Below, piece after piece: positions 27,719-36,277 of a stretch of DNA of 64,000 nucleotides. The position numbers were made by a program, and so were the translations under genes. The notes beneath the pieces were generated by a model. That model searched no databases, was not told the DNA's origin, and saw nothing but the letters and a program-made list of their open reading frames with translations. This DNA comes from Aurantiochytrium sp. KH105. Taxonomy: Eukaryota; Sar; Bigyra; Thraustochytrida; Thraustochytriidae. The stretch is from the NCBI GenBank assembly GCA_003116975.1, contig BGKB01000069.1:289338-353337 (forward strand), given 5' to 3'. The number at the start of each line of letters is the position of its first letter. Positions within the stretch are counted from its first letter, which is position 1.

Positions 27719-30556
27719 ATGAACTCGAAGATGACGTCGTCGTCATCAAAGGACCTGGCTGCACTCGCAATAGTGCTGACCCAAATCCTGCTGGGCGCTG
27801 TAAATTCTCAAGCAGAGCAGATCGTGTACTCGGTGACGTTCCGAGATTTTATGCCCTCAGGATGCGTGCCCAAGGACGAGTACTGCAGCGCTTGGGGGGT
27901 CACAGATGAGTCTACATGCAACTTGTTCACAGGCGTTAAACGGGAATGGTACGACTACGAAGATCCCTCCGACCCAGCAATCACCGGCTTCACCGTTCCG
28001 GCTTCAAACTGGGCAACCAATCTCGGAACCTATTGCCCGTACTGGGAACACCAGCGCACGGGAGAAATTGGTGGTCATCCTGACTTTGAAGCATATGAGA
28101 AAGGTAGCTTCTACGTTGATGGTCCAAGTTGCCAAATTGGCGATGGTTGCTCGTCGAAAATATCATCAACTGTGAACGAGACTGCTGCAATATCCGACTC
28201 GGGGCTCCCAAAGGTCCAATACTGTAGCTCAGATCGGTGCGGCCAGGATGAGACCAGCGGGCTTTACACGACGACGAATGCCACGTACTTTGCGTCTTGG
28301 TTTAATGATGATCCAAAGTATAACAAACGAGTGGGGCGCAAGATGATTCTTACGTACCGCGAGGCCGAAGATTGGTACGAGTTTGACGCCTCCAATGCCG
28401 ACTACGACGGTGATGGCTCACTCTCCAACAGTGGGAGTCCTTACTTTGTACCTCTTAAGGAATACGATAGTCTCTTGCAAGAGACTAATTCGATGGAAGA
28501 GGCTCCTGCCTGGCCTCACAGCTATACCGTGTCGACGGGGACATCGGCCTACCGATACAAGTTTTGGTTTACCAGTGAGATTCACACCTACTTCCAGTAC
28601 TCGGGCGGAGAGACGTTTGAATTCACTGGAGATGACGATGTCTGGGTATTCATCAACAATGTACTTGTTGTCGACCTCGGAGGCCTGCACAGTTCGCTAT
28701 CAGGTTCGGTCGACGTCGACTCCGTTCAGACTTTGTGCAACCTCACCTTGAATGAAACTTACCCCTTGAGCGTGTTTCACGCCGAGCGCCACATGAGTGC
28801 GTCAAACTTCAAGATTACTACCTCGCTTGCCTCAAACTGCAATGTGGTCCGATCTGGATCAAAATCGTTTTCTTGGGCCATCCAGAACACCGCTGCAGAC
28901 TGGTTTCTGAGCCCGGGGGCAGGATCGTGGAACCTTGGTGGGTCGTCGCCAGAGCTCGCTCTCATTGACGCCGACACACCGAATGGAATTCAGTCGTTCG
29001 CGTACCTAACAAAACAGCAAAACGTCGGCGCGGGCTTTGTCATCGAGTTCGAGGTCCAACTCGCCTCAGCAGGCGAGAGCGAGGGTTTTGCGCTTGTTCT
29101 GCACGACCGCGAAAATGGTTTGGAGGATCTTCCCGTTTCGACGGGCGGAGGCCTTGGCTATCAGTATCTCACGCATGCTGTGGCGGTTGTCTTTGATCTC
29201 TGCACTGACCGCGCCGAGGGTAGCTGCACGTCGCAGCAAGTGAGCATTCACTTTGCGGATGAGCTCGGAGATTCGATTGGCCCGAACTTTGGGAGCCAGC
29301 ACGTCTTTGATGGCATTATGCGCACGCTTCGCCGGGATGACGAAACCCACACGATCCGTGTCGAGTATCTCGAGACGCCGTCTTGGGTTCAGGTCTACAT
29401 TGATGACTCGCTGTACCTCCGCCAGGATAATTTTGTGGTGGAGAATATAATTGGCAATCGCAACGCGTACGTGGGATTCACGACCGCGTCGTCCTCAGGT
29501 TCCAGCGTGTCGCCGCTCTCGATCAAGAACTTAACCGTCGAGACTGTGTCTGTGGAGCCTTCGCAAACGCTGTCTGTTGACTTTGAAGATGGGGAGGAAG
29601 CGGACCCCGTCCTCGTGCCTGCGGATGGCACATCGTACGGTGGCCCGACGCTGCGCTTGCGGGACGCATGCAATAATTCGATCACTTACGGCGGTGATGG
29701 AGACGTACTTCACGCGTTCTTTGTGGAACGACTTGAGGCAATGCCCCTACCTAATGAGACGTTGAGCCTGCGCCGCGTGCTGGAGGAGGATGAAGAGGAG
29801 CTGACATACTATGGAGGTGCACTTGAGCCTGCGGTGATTAATGCGACGATTGTTGATAATCGCGACGGCACGTACACTGCAGCGCTTGTGACCGATGTCC
29901 CAGGCACGTTTGATGTGTATGTCTGTGCCGGCGTCGGGTGCTACTTTGACGTCGACCTGAGTCTCACCGACCCGCTTGACGTGAATGGGACCATGAGCGC
30001 GATGGTGACACCAATGGGTTATGAGTGGACCGCATCAGCGGCTCGATCGGTGCGCATGGTCCCGCTCACCGCTCGCCCGACCGCGTCCCCGATTCCGTTT
30101 GCCCCCACCGCAGAGGCCGCTCCCAGCAAGGTGCCCTTGTATGCAGGAGCCGCAGGCGGCGGAGCCTTTGCCCTGTTCATGTTTATTGCCTGCGCACTTC
30201 TCTTCGTACGACGTCGCTGGCAGCGCGATAAGGAGTTTATCGAGCAGGGTAAGCTCTACAACATGGAGCGGGAGATTCATTACGACCCGAACTCAGAGTA
30301 CAATGTGGTGACGAAGATGGTCATGTCCTCGAGTGCGGCGCTTCAGCGCGAGCGCGCGCGAGCTGCGGATCTCGACGGCTCCGGTTCCATTGCCAAGCTG
30401 TCGGAAGAGAATCAGGATCTGCAAGAGCAAATTCGTCTTCACAAGCAAACTCGTCAGCTTGCTGCTCCGCAGGCGGCGAATCGATTTTCACGATTTTTCA
30501 AGAGCAAGCCTGCGACTGGGCGTAAGCAATTCGCTGTTGAGGACGAGAGTCTTTGA
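27719..30556 (+). CDS. Fibro-slime/PA14, lectin-like and filamin-like membrane protein, copy 3
   Basis: A 945-residue paralogue. Signal peptide at about residues 1-32 (LAALAIVLTQILLGAVNS), fibro-slime/PA14 domain with FTGDDDVWVFINNVLVVDLGGLHS and FHAERHMSASNFKITTSL, lectin-like domain (KQQNVGAGFVIEFEVQL; GFALVLHDRENG), filamin-like domain (DACNNSITYGGDGD; DNRDGTYTAALV), TM helix (about 807-830) and the same RRRWQRDKEFIEQG tail ending RFSRFFKSKPATGRKQ. Start is the ATG at 27719 with another at 27731. At DNA level it is more diverged from copies 1 and 2 than they are from each other in the middle region. No domain is missing and no frameshift is seen, so all three copies look functional. Confidence 0.85.
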   Translation: MNSKMTSSSSKDLAALAIVLTQILLGAVNSQAEQIVYSVTFRDFMPSGCVPKDEYCSAWGVTDESTCNLFTGVKREWYDYEDPSDPAITGFTVPASNWATNLGTYCPYWEHQRTGEIGGHPDFEAYEKGSFYVDGPSCQIGDGCSSKISSTVNETAAISDSGLPKVQYCSSDRCGQDETSGLYTTTNATYFASWFNDDPKYNKRVGRKMILTYREAEDWYEFDASNADYDGDGSLSNSGSPYFVPLKEYDSLLQETNSMEEAPAWPHSYTVSTGTSAYRYKFWFTSEIHTYFQYSGGETFEFTGDDDVWVFINNVLVVDLGGLHSSLSGSVDVDSVQTLCNLTLNETYPLSVFHAERHMSASNFKITTSLASNCNVVRSGSKSFSWAIQNTAADWFLSPGAGSWNLGGSSPELALIDADTPNGIQSFAYLTKQQNVGAGFVIEFEVQLASAGESEGFALVLHDRENGLEDLPVSTGGGLGYQYLTHAVAVVFDLCTDRAEGSCTSQQVSIHFADELGDSIGPNFGSQHVFDGIMRTLRRDDETHTIRVEYLETPSWVQVYIDDSLYLRQDNFVVENIIGNRNAYVGFTTASSSGSSVSPLSIKNLTVETVSVEPSQTLSVDFEDGEEADPVLVPADGTSYGGPTLRLRDACNNSITYGGDGDVLHAFFVERLEAMPLPNETLSLRRVLEEDEEELTYYGGALEPAVINATIVDNRDGTYTAALVTDVPGTFDVYVCAGVGCYFDVDLSLTDPLDVNGTMSAMVTPMGYEWTASAARSVRMVPLTARPTASPIPFAPTAEAAPSKVPLYAGAAGGGAFALFMFIACALLFVRRRWQRDKEFIEQGKLYNMEREIHYDPNSEYNVVTKMVMSSSAALQRERARAADLDGSGSIAKLSEENQDLQEQIRLHKQTRQLAAPQAANRFSRFFKSKPATGRKQFAVEDESL

Positions 30557-31456
30557 AGATGTTGCGGAGAGGTGCTTTTTTTTGTTCTTCTTTTTTTCCT
30601 CCTCAGAGGAAAGGCTCGTTTTCTAAATTTTTCAAATGTTGTTGTTGTTGTTGTTATTATTATTGTTGATGTGAGCATCCAATCAAACAAGCAAGCAAGC
30701 AAGACTACCAAGGAATTTTTGGCTCATGGGACAAAAAAGGAGGCATACTGCACAGCGCAATGATAACGACCATAAGGAACTAGTTCGGACACGATGCTGA
30801 AAGCATTGATGCGGTGATTTTCGTTGCTGCGAGCTTATAAACGATTCTTGTTGATGTTGTCGAACTTACTGTGGTGCTACTGCTGCTTTTGCTTTTGCTG
30901 TTGGCACTCCTGGAATATTTGTGCGAGTGTAAAAAGATGGGTAAAAGAAAACTTTTGTCTCGATTACGTTGTGGACGTTGCTGTTAATGATGCTCTTTTC
31001 TATCGCTTAATCGATGATGTTTTCATGCTGCGTTTCTTGCCAAAGGATGTGGGCATGATTTGGAAGAAAAGGAGGTGGAGCGAGGGGCATGGTGATGCGC
31101 GCATGAGCCTGTCTATGCTCTTGCATCATACAACACAGGGTTGTTTTGCTATTTCTTGTTTTTCTTCGTATTCCTTGCCGCTGAGAGAGAAAAAAGGAAA
31201 AGTCATTCTGTGAGACATGAGGAACGACCCTCCTTTCTGAAAAGAGGAGAGGAGATGAGGTGATCGAAGCAGCCAATCGCAAACAAATTTGCCCTTGCAG
31301 CGTTTCAATTTTTCTTCGCCAAAGTGCGCACACCGCAGAGGGGGGGACCGTGCTCAGTTTCTCTGACATCCCGGCAACGAAAGGCCAGATGAAACAAGGT
31401 GCAAAGGAGCTCCCCCTCCCACGGTGGGGTGGGTGGTGGTGTTGACAACATCTTTT
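30557..31456. other. Convergent spacer after the fibro-slime cluster
   Basis: 900-bp tail-to-tail spacer, lower in GC than the surroundings, with a short TTG/TTA tract near 30638-30664. A 129-codon frame at 30824-31213 (+) is rich in Cys, Phe and Trp and has no recognisable domain; I do not count it as a gene. Confidence 0.55.
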
Positions 31457-33043
31457 TCAGCTGTCTTCATGCAGCCATGGGTGCTGCAAGACGGTCTGCA
31501 AGGAGAATCGTTCTTTTGGATTCTCACGGAAGATCCCTTGTAGCAAGTCGATGAGACTGTCCGAGGCCGGAAAGTTCCACGTGCGCAGCACCGCTCGAAG
31601 CTGGTGCTGCAGAACAATATTTACGTATCCGTCTCGGCGGCGCGACGCCCGCGCTCGTTCCCAGGGCGGCGCCTGGAAAATGCACACAAAGAGAGTCACG
31701 GCGGCGCTCCACAGATCAACAGAAGGCCCATCGTAAGGCTGGTCGCCCCACATTTCCGGCGCTGCATAAAGAACTTTGCCAACAAAGCCCGTGTGCCGGA
31801 TCGGCGCCCACACTTGTGGACGATCGAGATCCTGACCAGCCATGTGAGTGGGGGCGCGCGACATTCGTACCGCGAGGCCAAAGTCGATGAGGATCGGGTG
31901 TCTCCCGGTGCCCAGGTCCATGAGGAAGTTCTCTGGGGAGACGTCGCGGTGTGCGATGCCGTGCTCGTGCACATAGACCAGGGAGCTGAGCATGTCCCGG
32001 AATAATGGTCGCGCCTGGGCTTCCGAAAAGGGCCCGCGCGTGGCAATAATTTCAAAAAGCTCGGCGCCTGCGAGTGGCAGCACGGCGTAGAGGTAGTCGT
32101 TATCCTCAAAGCACCCGAGCAGTCCAAGTACGTTGGGGTGGCCGGGTTGGCTGAGGCGCTGCTGGAACGAGAGCTCATCGAGCGGATTCTCCTGCACAGG
32201 CTGCCCACCCCGGGCGCGCCCATCTGCGACAAGTTGTCGCTGAAACACCTTGATTGCCACCTGCTGTTCGGTCGCGACCAGTTTATTTGCGTCGCCTCTA
32301 CGTTCCGCCCGCACGGAGCGGATGATGTTGCCGTAGATTGTATCGCGGATCACACGCTCAAAGAGAAAGAAGTCTCTGCCGTAGTTAAGCCCCTCCATGA
32401 GGCGGTCACCCTGAGGGGTGAACACAGGAAAGCGGCCACGGCTGACGAGCAGGCGCTGCAGCTCGCCGCCAGCCGCTGCGGCCGCGGCGATGCTCGCGCC
32501 ATCGTTCTGATGAATTTGATGGCCGAACGCGTGGCCTCGCGCCCCCCCGCTGCCGGCTGATGCCCCGGGTTCAGCGCCGGTTCGGCCTGCGATACTCCCT
32601 CGTTGGTTGTTGTTGTTGTTGTTGTTGTTGTTATTGTTGTGGTGATGGTGGCGATGGCCCATCGCATCGCCGTCAGAATCACTACCGCCCATCATGGCAT
32701 CGTCGTCGTCGTCGTCGTCGTCATCATCGTCGTCGTCGTCGTCGACGCCACCGCCGCCAGAGCTCATGCCTCGTGCCTGCTCGGCAGCCTGCTGCTCGAG
32801 GAGGTCCTCAGCACGACTAGCCCATGCCTGGAGGTCGTGCAAATATCGCTCGGTCTCGGACGCGATAAGTTGCATCTGCGAGTGTCCGCCGCTACGCGTC
32901 ACGTTTTCTCGATCCGACTCGAGCTGCTCCATGACGCGCGGGACGAGCTCGCGGACCTCCTCGAGGTTGCCCTGCGTGATGGTCAGCACATCGGGATCCA
33001 GATTCTCGCGGTTCAATCGCAGATTCATCCCTCCCTGCTGCAT
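31457..33043 (-). CDS. Serine/threonine-type protein kinase with Asp/His/Asn runs
   Basis: A 528-residue soluble protein. The N-terminal 100 residues look helical (ETERYLHDLQAWASRAEDLLEQQ) and are followed by a 15-Asp run (about 99-115), HHHH and an 11-Asn run (about 134-146), all from triplet repeats. The kinase domain (about 215-525) has VAIKVF, HRDVSPEN (about residue 364, catalytic Asp), IDFGLAV (about 389, metal-binding Asp), APEMWG and DLWSAAVTLF. The glycine-rich loop is degenerate (RDTIYGNIIRSV rather than GxGxxG). The lysine and both aspartates remain, so activity is plausible. No close subfamily is recognised; HRD-V-S-P-E-N is shared by some plant and protist orphan kinases. Start is the ATG at 33043. 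Confidence 0.85.
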   Translation of the reverse strand: MQQGGMNLRLNRENLDPDVLTITQGNLEEVRELVPRVMEQLESDRENVTRSGGHSQMQLIASETERYLHDLQAWASRAEDLLEQQAAEQARGMSSGGGGVDDDDDDDDDDDDDDDAMMGGSDSDGDAMGHRHHHHNNNNNNNNNNNQRGSIAGRTGAEPGASAGSGGARGHAFGHQIHQNDGASIAAAAAAGGELQRLLVSRGRFPVFTPQGDRLMEGLNYGRDFFLFERVIRDTIYGNIIRSVRAERRGDANKLVATEQQVAIKVFQRQLVADGRARGGQPVQENPLDELSFQQRLSQPGHPNVLGLLGCFEDNDYLYAVLPLAGAELFEIIATRGPFSEAQARPLFRDMLSSLVYVHEHGIAHRDVSPENFLMDLGTGRHPILIDFGLAVRMSRAPTHMAGQDLDRPQVWAPIRHTGFVGKVLYAAPEMWGDQPYDGPSVDLWSAAVTLFVCIFQAPPWERARASRRRDGYVNIVLQHQLRAVLRTWNFPASDSLIDLLQGIFRENPKERFSLQTVLQHPWLHEDS

Positions 33044-33431
33044 CCTTTCGCCGCCGCGAGGCCGGACCTCGCAGCCTTCTTCCTCTCCGCGCTACGCTAC
33101 GCTACGCCACGCCACGCTACACCAGGCCGCCTCGCGCGCTCTGGAGGCGCCCTCGAGCGCCGCGAGGTGCGCCTTGGTGGCGCGCTCGCTCGCGTCGCGA
33201 TCCCTTTCGGGCTTCGCTCGCTCCGGCGCCTCGACGGCCGCGCGCGCGGGGCGGGCGGTAGGGAGGTCGTCGGAGCGGGCGGGCTCGCGCCGCCGCGGGC
33301 TCGCGCGCGCGCACGAGCGGGCTCGCGCACGGGCGGGCTGGCGAGCGAGCGAGCGTCCTCGCGCAGGGCCGCTCCACTCCGATCCGATCCGCGCCGCGCC
33401 GGCCGCGCAGGCCCGTGGCCAGGCCCTGCCG

Positions 33432-33457
33432 GGGCGGGCGGGCGGGCGGGCGGGCGA
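33432..33457. repeat. GGGC tetranucleotide tract
   Basis: About six GGGC units; G-rich strand could form quadruplex structures. Confidence 0.85.
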
Positions 33458-33553
33458 CGGTCGCCCGCGCGGATGCCGGCAGCCGCGCCGGACGCAGCGG
33501 CCGCGCGCAACCCCGCGCCGCGCGCCGCGGTCTCTGCTCGGGTCTGCCGCCGC

Positions 33554-33600
33554 GACAGACAGACAGACAGACAGACTGACTGACAGACAGACAGACAGAC
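33554..33600. repeat. GACA tetranucleotide tract
   Basis: About eleven GACA units interrupted by two GACT units. Confidence 0.9.
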
Positions 33601-33647
33601 GCAGAGAGACAGACGCAGAGGAGAGACACAGCGGAAGAAAGGCGGGG

Positions 33648-33790
33648 CGCACTTGCGCAGCGGCGATAGCCCACTTGCGGCGCGGCGCGCAAGTGCGGAA
33701 TGCGGGCGGCCGCGCGCGCAAGTCGGGAATGGCGGCGGCGCAAGTGCAGAATGCAAGTGCGGAATGCAGGCCGCAAGTGCGCGCCCGCCC
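33648..33790. repeat. Cluster of dispersed CGCAAGTG-type motifs (copy 2)
   Basis: Seven to eight occurrences of CGCAAGTG/CACTTGCG in both orientations, with GCAAGTGCGGAATGC and GGCGATAGCCCACTTGCG words closely matching those at 11365-11690. Confidence 0.6.
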
Positions 33791-35000
33791 GCCGCGGCGG
33801 CGTGACGCGGTAGCGGCGGCCTAGGCGGGGCTAGGCCAGCGCCTCGACTAACTAACTGTAAACGAGAATGAACGAGCGAATGAAACCAGGGAGTCAAAAA
33901 GGAGAACTTGACGACAGTGAAGAGTGGAAACTGGGAATCAAGGCCGGCCCTCCGGGGAACGGGGGGCAAAAGCGCCGCAAGCCAAGCCGAGCCGCAGAGA
34001 CGGAGACGGCGCGCGAGCACGCGGACACGGCGCGCGAGCGCGCGGAGGAGAAGAAGGCGGCGAGCACGCGGCGCGCCGGGAGAGCGGGGCCCGCGCGGCG
34101 CGGCGGCGGCGGGGAAATGCGCGCGGAGTGGCGGCGGACGGCCGCGGCGCCTCCAGGACGGCGCGGATGGCTCAAGCACGGTGGACTTGGGAGGATGGAT
34201 GGATGGATGGTCACAAGGCCTGGGATGGCGCGCCGAGGAGGACGAGACGCGCGAGCTGCAGCTGCTGGTGGAGGGCGGCGGCGATGAAGCTGCAGGTGGA
34301 GACGGAGGCGCCGGCCGGCCGGCCAGCGCGGGAGATGCGCAAGGCCGTGCGGGCTGTGGCCAACGGCAGGCGGCGGAGGTTGAGTGAAGACGAAGCCGCA
34401 GCGGCATCGTCCAAGTGCACGCGGCAGACCCGCGGAAACGGGGACCTCGAGCACGAAAAACCGTGCTGTGCGTGCTGCAGCTAGCTGCCGGTGCGCGAGT
34501 TCCTGACTGCCGGCGGGTGGGAGGATAAAGCGCTCGCGAGACGGGACGGAACGGACGCGGAGCAAGCGAGCGAGCTGCCGAGAGTGCAGCCCAGCATGAT
34601 GCGTGCTGCTGCTGGTAAGGCAAGCAACAGTCTTGCAAAATGACGCCATTCACAAGGCGCGTGGCCTGAGCGCCTCTGAGACTCACGCGCTGCTGCACTG
34701 GCAGGTGACGTGGCCGTCGAGTCGAGCGTGCTGCAGTGCAATGCAGTGCAATGCAGGTAGTGCGAGGCAAAAAAGCCCCGGGACGCGGAAGTATCGCGAC
34801 CAGCCAAGCAGCAGCAGCTGCAGCACAGCAGCAGCCGAGTAGGAACCGATGATGACCAAGCAAACGAGGGGTTGTCGGCCAGGTCAGCTCGCGAAGCGCA
34901 ATCGTCGGCGTGCACTGGAGAGCTAGAGCTTTCTCTCCTTTGCTAGCGACAACCGCGCACTACTGAGCGCTCAGCCACGCGCGACTCGTCACTCGGATCG

Positions 35001-35026
35001 ATCGATGGATCAATGGATCCATCGAT
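35001..35026. repeat. Perfect 11-bp inverted repeat (hairpin)
   Basis: ATCGATGGATC and its exact complement GATCCATCGAT separated by a 4-nt loop, about 340 bp upstream of SNF8. Confidence 0.7.
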
Positions 35027-35364
35027 GCGTCGATTGTTGGCGACTTCGACCATCACTCGCATTCGCCATCGCCGCGCCGTGCCGGCCGCTGTCTGTCGCA
35101 ATGGTCTAGTGGCGGCCACGACCATGGCCAACTTGGCACAACTTGCATGCAAGTCGGGCGGGTTCGAGCGCGACCTCTCTAGGTCTGGTAGGAAAAAGGA
35201 CCGCACCACCTGCCTCGGATGTGTAGATTTTTTTTTAATGAAAACAAGACTCGGACGGCAACGATGATCTTTCGTTCTTTTTTCGTTTGCTATTCTGATC
35301 AGGCTGTTTCTGAAAAAGAAAGTCAGTCCTCGTTCATTCTTCGCGCTGCCGGCCTCGCGCGACG

Positions 35365-36111
35365 ATGCGGCGCAACGTAGGCGTGGCGCGCGCGGTGCGC
35401 GCCCGCAAGGAGCGCGACGCGTACCAAGGCAAGGGCGCGGAGCTGAACCGCGCCAACTTGGAGCACTTTCAAACGCAAATGGCCGCCTTCAAGAGGGAGC
35501 TGGAAAACTTTGCCGTCAAGCACAAGAAGCAGATCAACAAGGACCCCGAGTTCCGCAACAAATTCCAAAACATGTGCAGCAAGGTCGGCGTTGACCCACT
35601 CGCCAGCAACAAGGGCTTCTGGGCCGAAGTCCTTGGCGTCGGAAGCTTCTTTTACGAGCTTGGCGTGCAGATCATTCACGTTTGCCTCGCCACGCGCGAC
35701 GCCAATGGCGGCATCATCCAGTTTGAAGACCTGCTTCAATACCTACGAAGAATCAGGCAGCGGGCCGGCCGCGAGACGCAACAGATCTCCGAAGAGGACG
35801 TCCAGCGCGCCATCGCCTCGCTCGAGCCCCTTGGCAACGGCCTTCGCACGGTCAAGGTGGGGCCGCGCCAAATGCTCGTCTCTGTGCCGATGGAGCTCTC
35901 TCCGGACCATACGACCGTTCTTGAGGCTGCGCAAACGCACGCTGGTGTTCTTTCCATACCGGTAGTGCAGCGCGATCTCGGTTGGTCGCAGGAACGGGCT
36001 GCACGCGTCCTGGACGCTCTCCAAGCACAGGGCATGACCTGGGTCGACAAGCAGACAAAAGACGGCGTCCCAGCCTACGAGTTTCCTTCTATACAGCTCA
36101 ACCTCATGTAA
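35365..36111 (+). CDS. SNF8: ESCRT-II subunit SNF8 / VPS22 / EAP30
   Basis: A 248-residue protein, the usual length for this family. ESCRT-II (SNF8, VPS25, VPS36) sorts ubiquitinated membrane proteins into multivesicular endosomes. The sequence starts MRRNVGVARA, then has a helical region (EHFQTQMAAFKRELENFAVK), family signatures KDPEFRNKFQNMCSKVGVDP, FWAEVLGVGSFFYELGVQII and CLATRDANGGIIQFEDL, and two C-terminal winged-helix units (ISEEDVQRAIASLEPLGNG; GWSQERAARVLDALQAQGMTWVD). The start ATG is the only sensible one, since the match begins at residue 1. Intronless here. It converges with the BTB-GTPase gene with 166 bp between stop codons. Confidence 0.96.
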   Translation: MRRNVGVARAVRARKERDAYQGKGAELNRANLEHFQTQMAAFKRELENFAVKHKKQINKDPEFRNKFQNMCSKVGVDPLASNKGFWAEVLGVGSFFYELGVQIIHVCLATRDANGGIIQFEDLLQYLRRIRQRAGRETQQISEEDVQRAIASLEPLGNGLRTVKVGPRQMLVSVPMELSPDHTTVLEAAQTHAGVLSIPVVQRDLGWSQERAARVLDALQAQGMTWVDKQTKDGVPAYEFPSIQLNLM

Positions 36112-36277
36112 CATGGAATATTTTCCCCTTTTCTGCCTTGAACCTAAAGAAAAACCAAAATGACGCAACAATGCAATGCGGAATTCGAAAACAAAACATA
36201 ATTATCAACGAAGAAGGAAGACGCGTGGAATGACAGCAAAGCTGCATCTCCCATCCTTTCCTTTCTCTCTTTCCTCT

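Larger units (their letters stand above)
33044..35364. other. 2.3-kb divergent spacer (protein kinase / SNF8)
   Basis: GC-rich head-to-head region with GGGC and GACA tracts, the second cluster of CGCAAGTG-type motifs, an ATGG tract near 34192-34209 and a perfect 11-bp inverted repeat at 35001-35026. Long frames on all strands are Ala/Arg/Pro-rich and carry no domain. A tRNA-like stretch near 35095-35175 was rejected (see rejected list). Confidence 0.55.

Noticed and set aside
30824-31213. 129-codon plus-strand frame in the convergent spacer.
   Set aside because: Cys/Phe/Trp-rich sequence of low-complexity origin, no domain, in a 3' flanking region.
33097-34863. 588-codon minus-strand frame in the kinase/SNF8 spacer.
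   Set aside because: Low-complexity Ala/Arg/Pro/Ser sequence covering GGGC and GACA repeats; no recognisable family.
35095-35175. Possible tRNA gene: an A-box-like TGGTCTAGTGG and a B-box-like GGTTCGAGCGC about 50 bp apart, with short complementary ends.
   Set aside because: The T-arm cannot pair properly, the anticodon stem does not form, and the 3' acceptor would overlap the T-loop.
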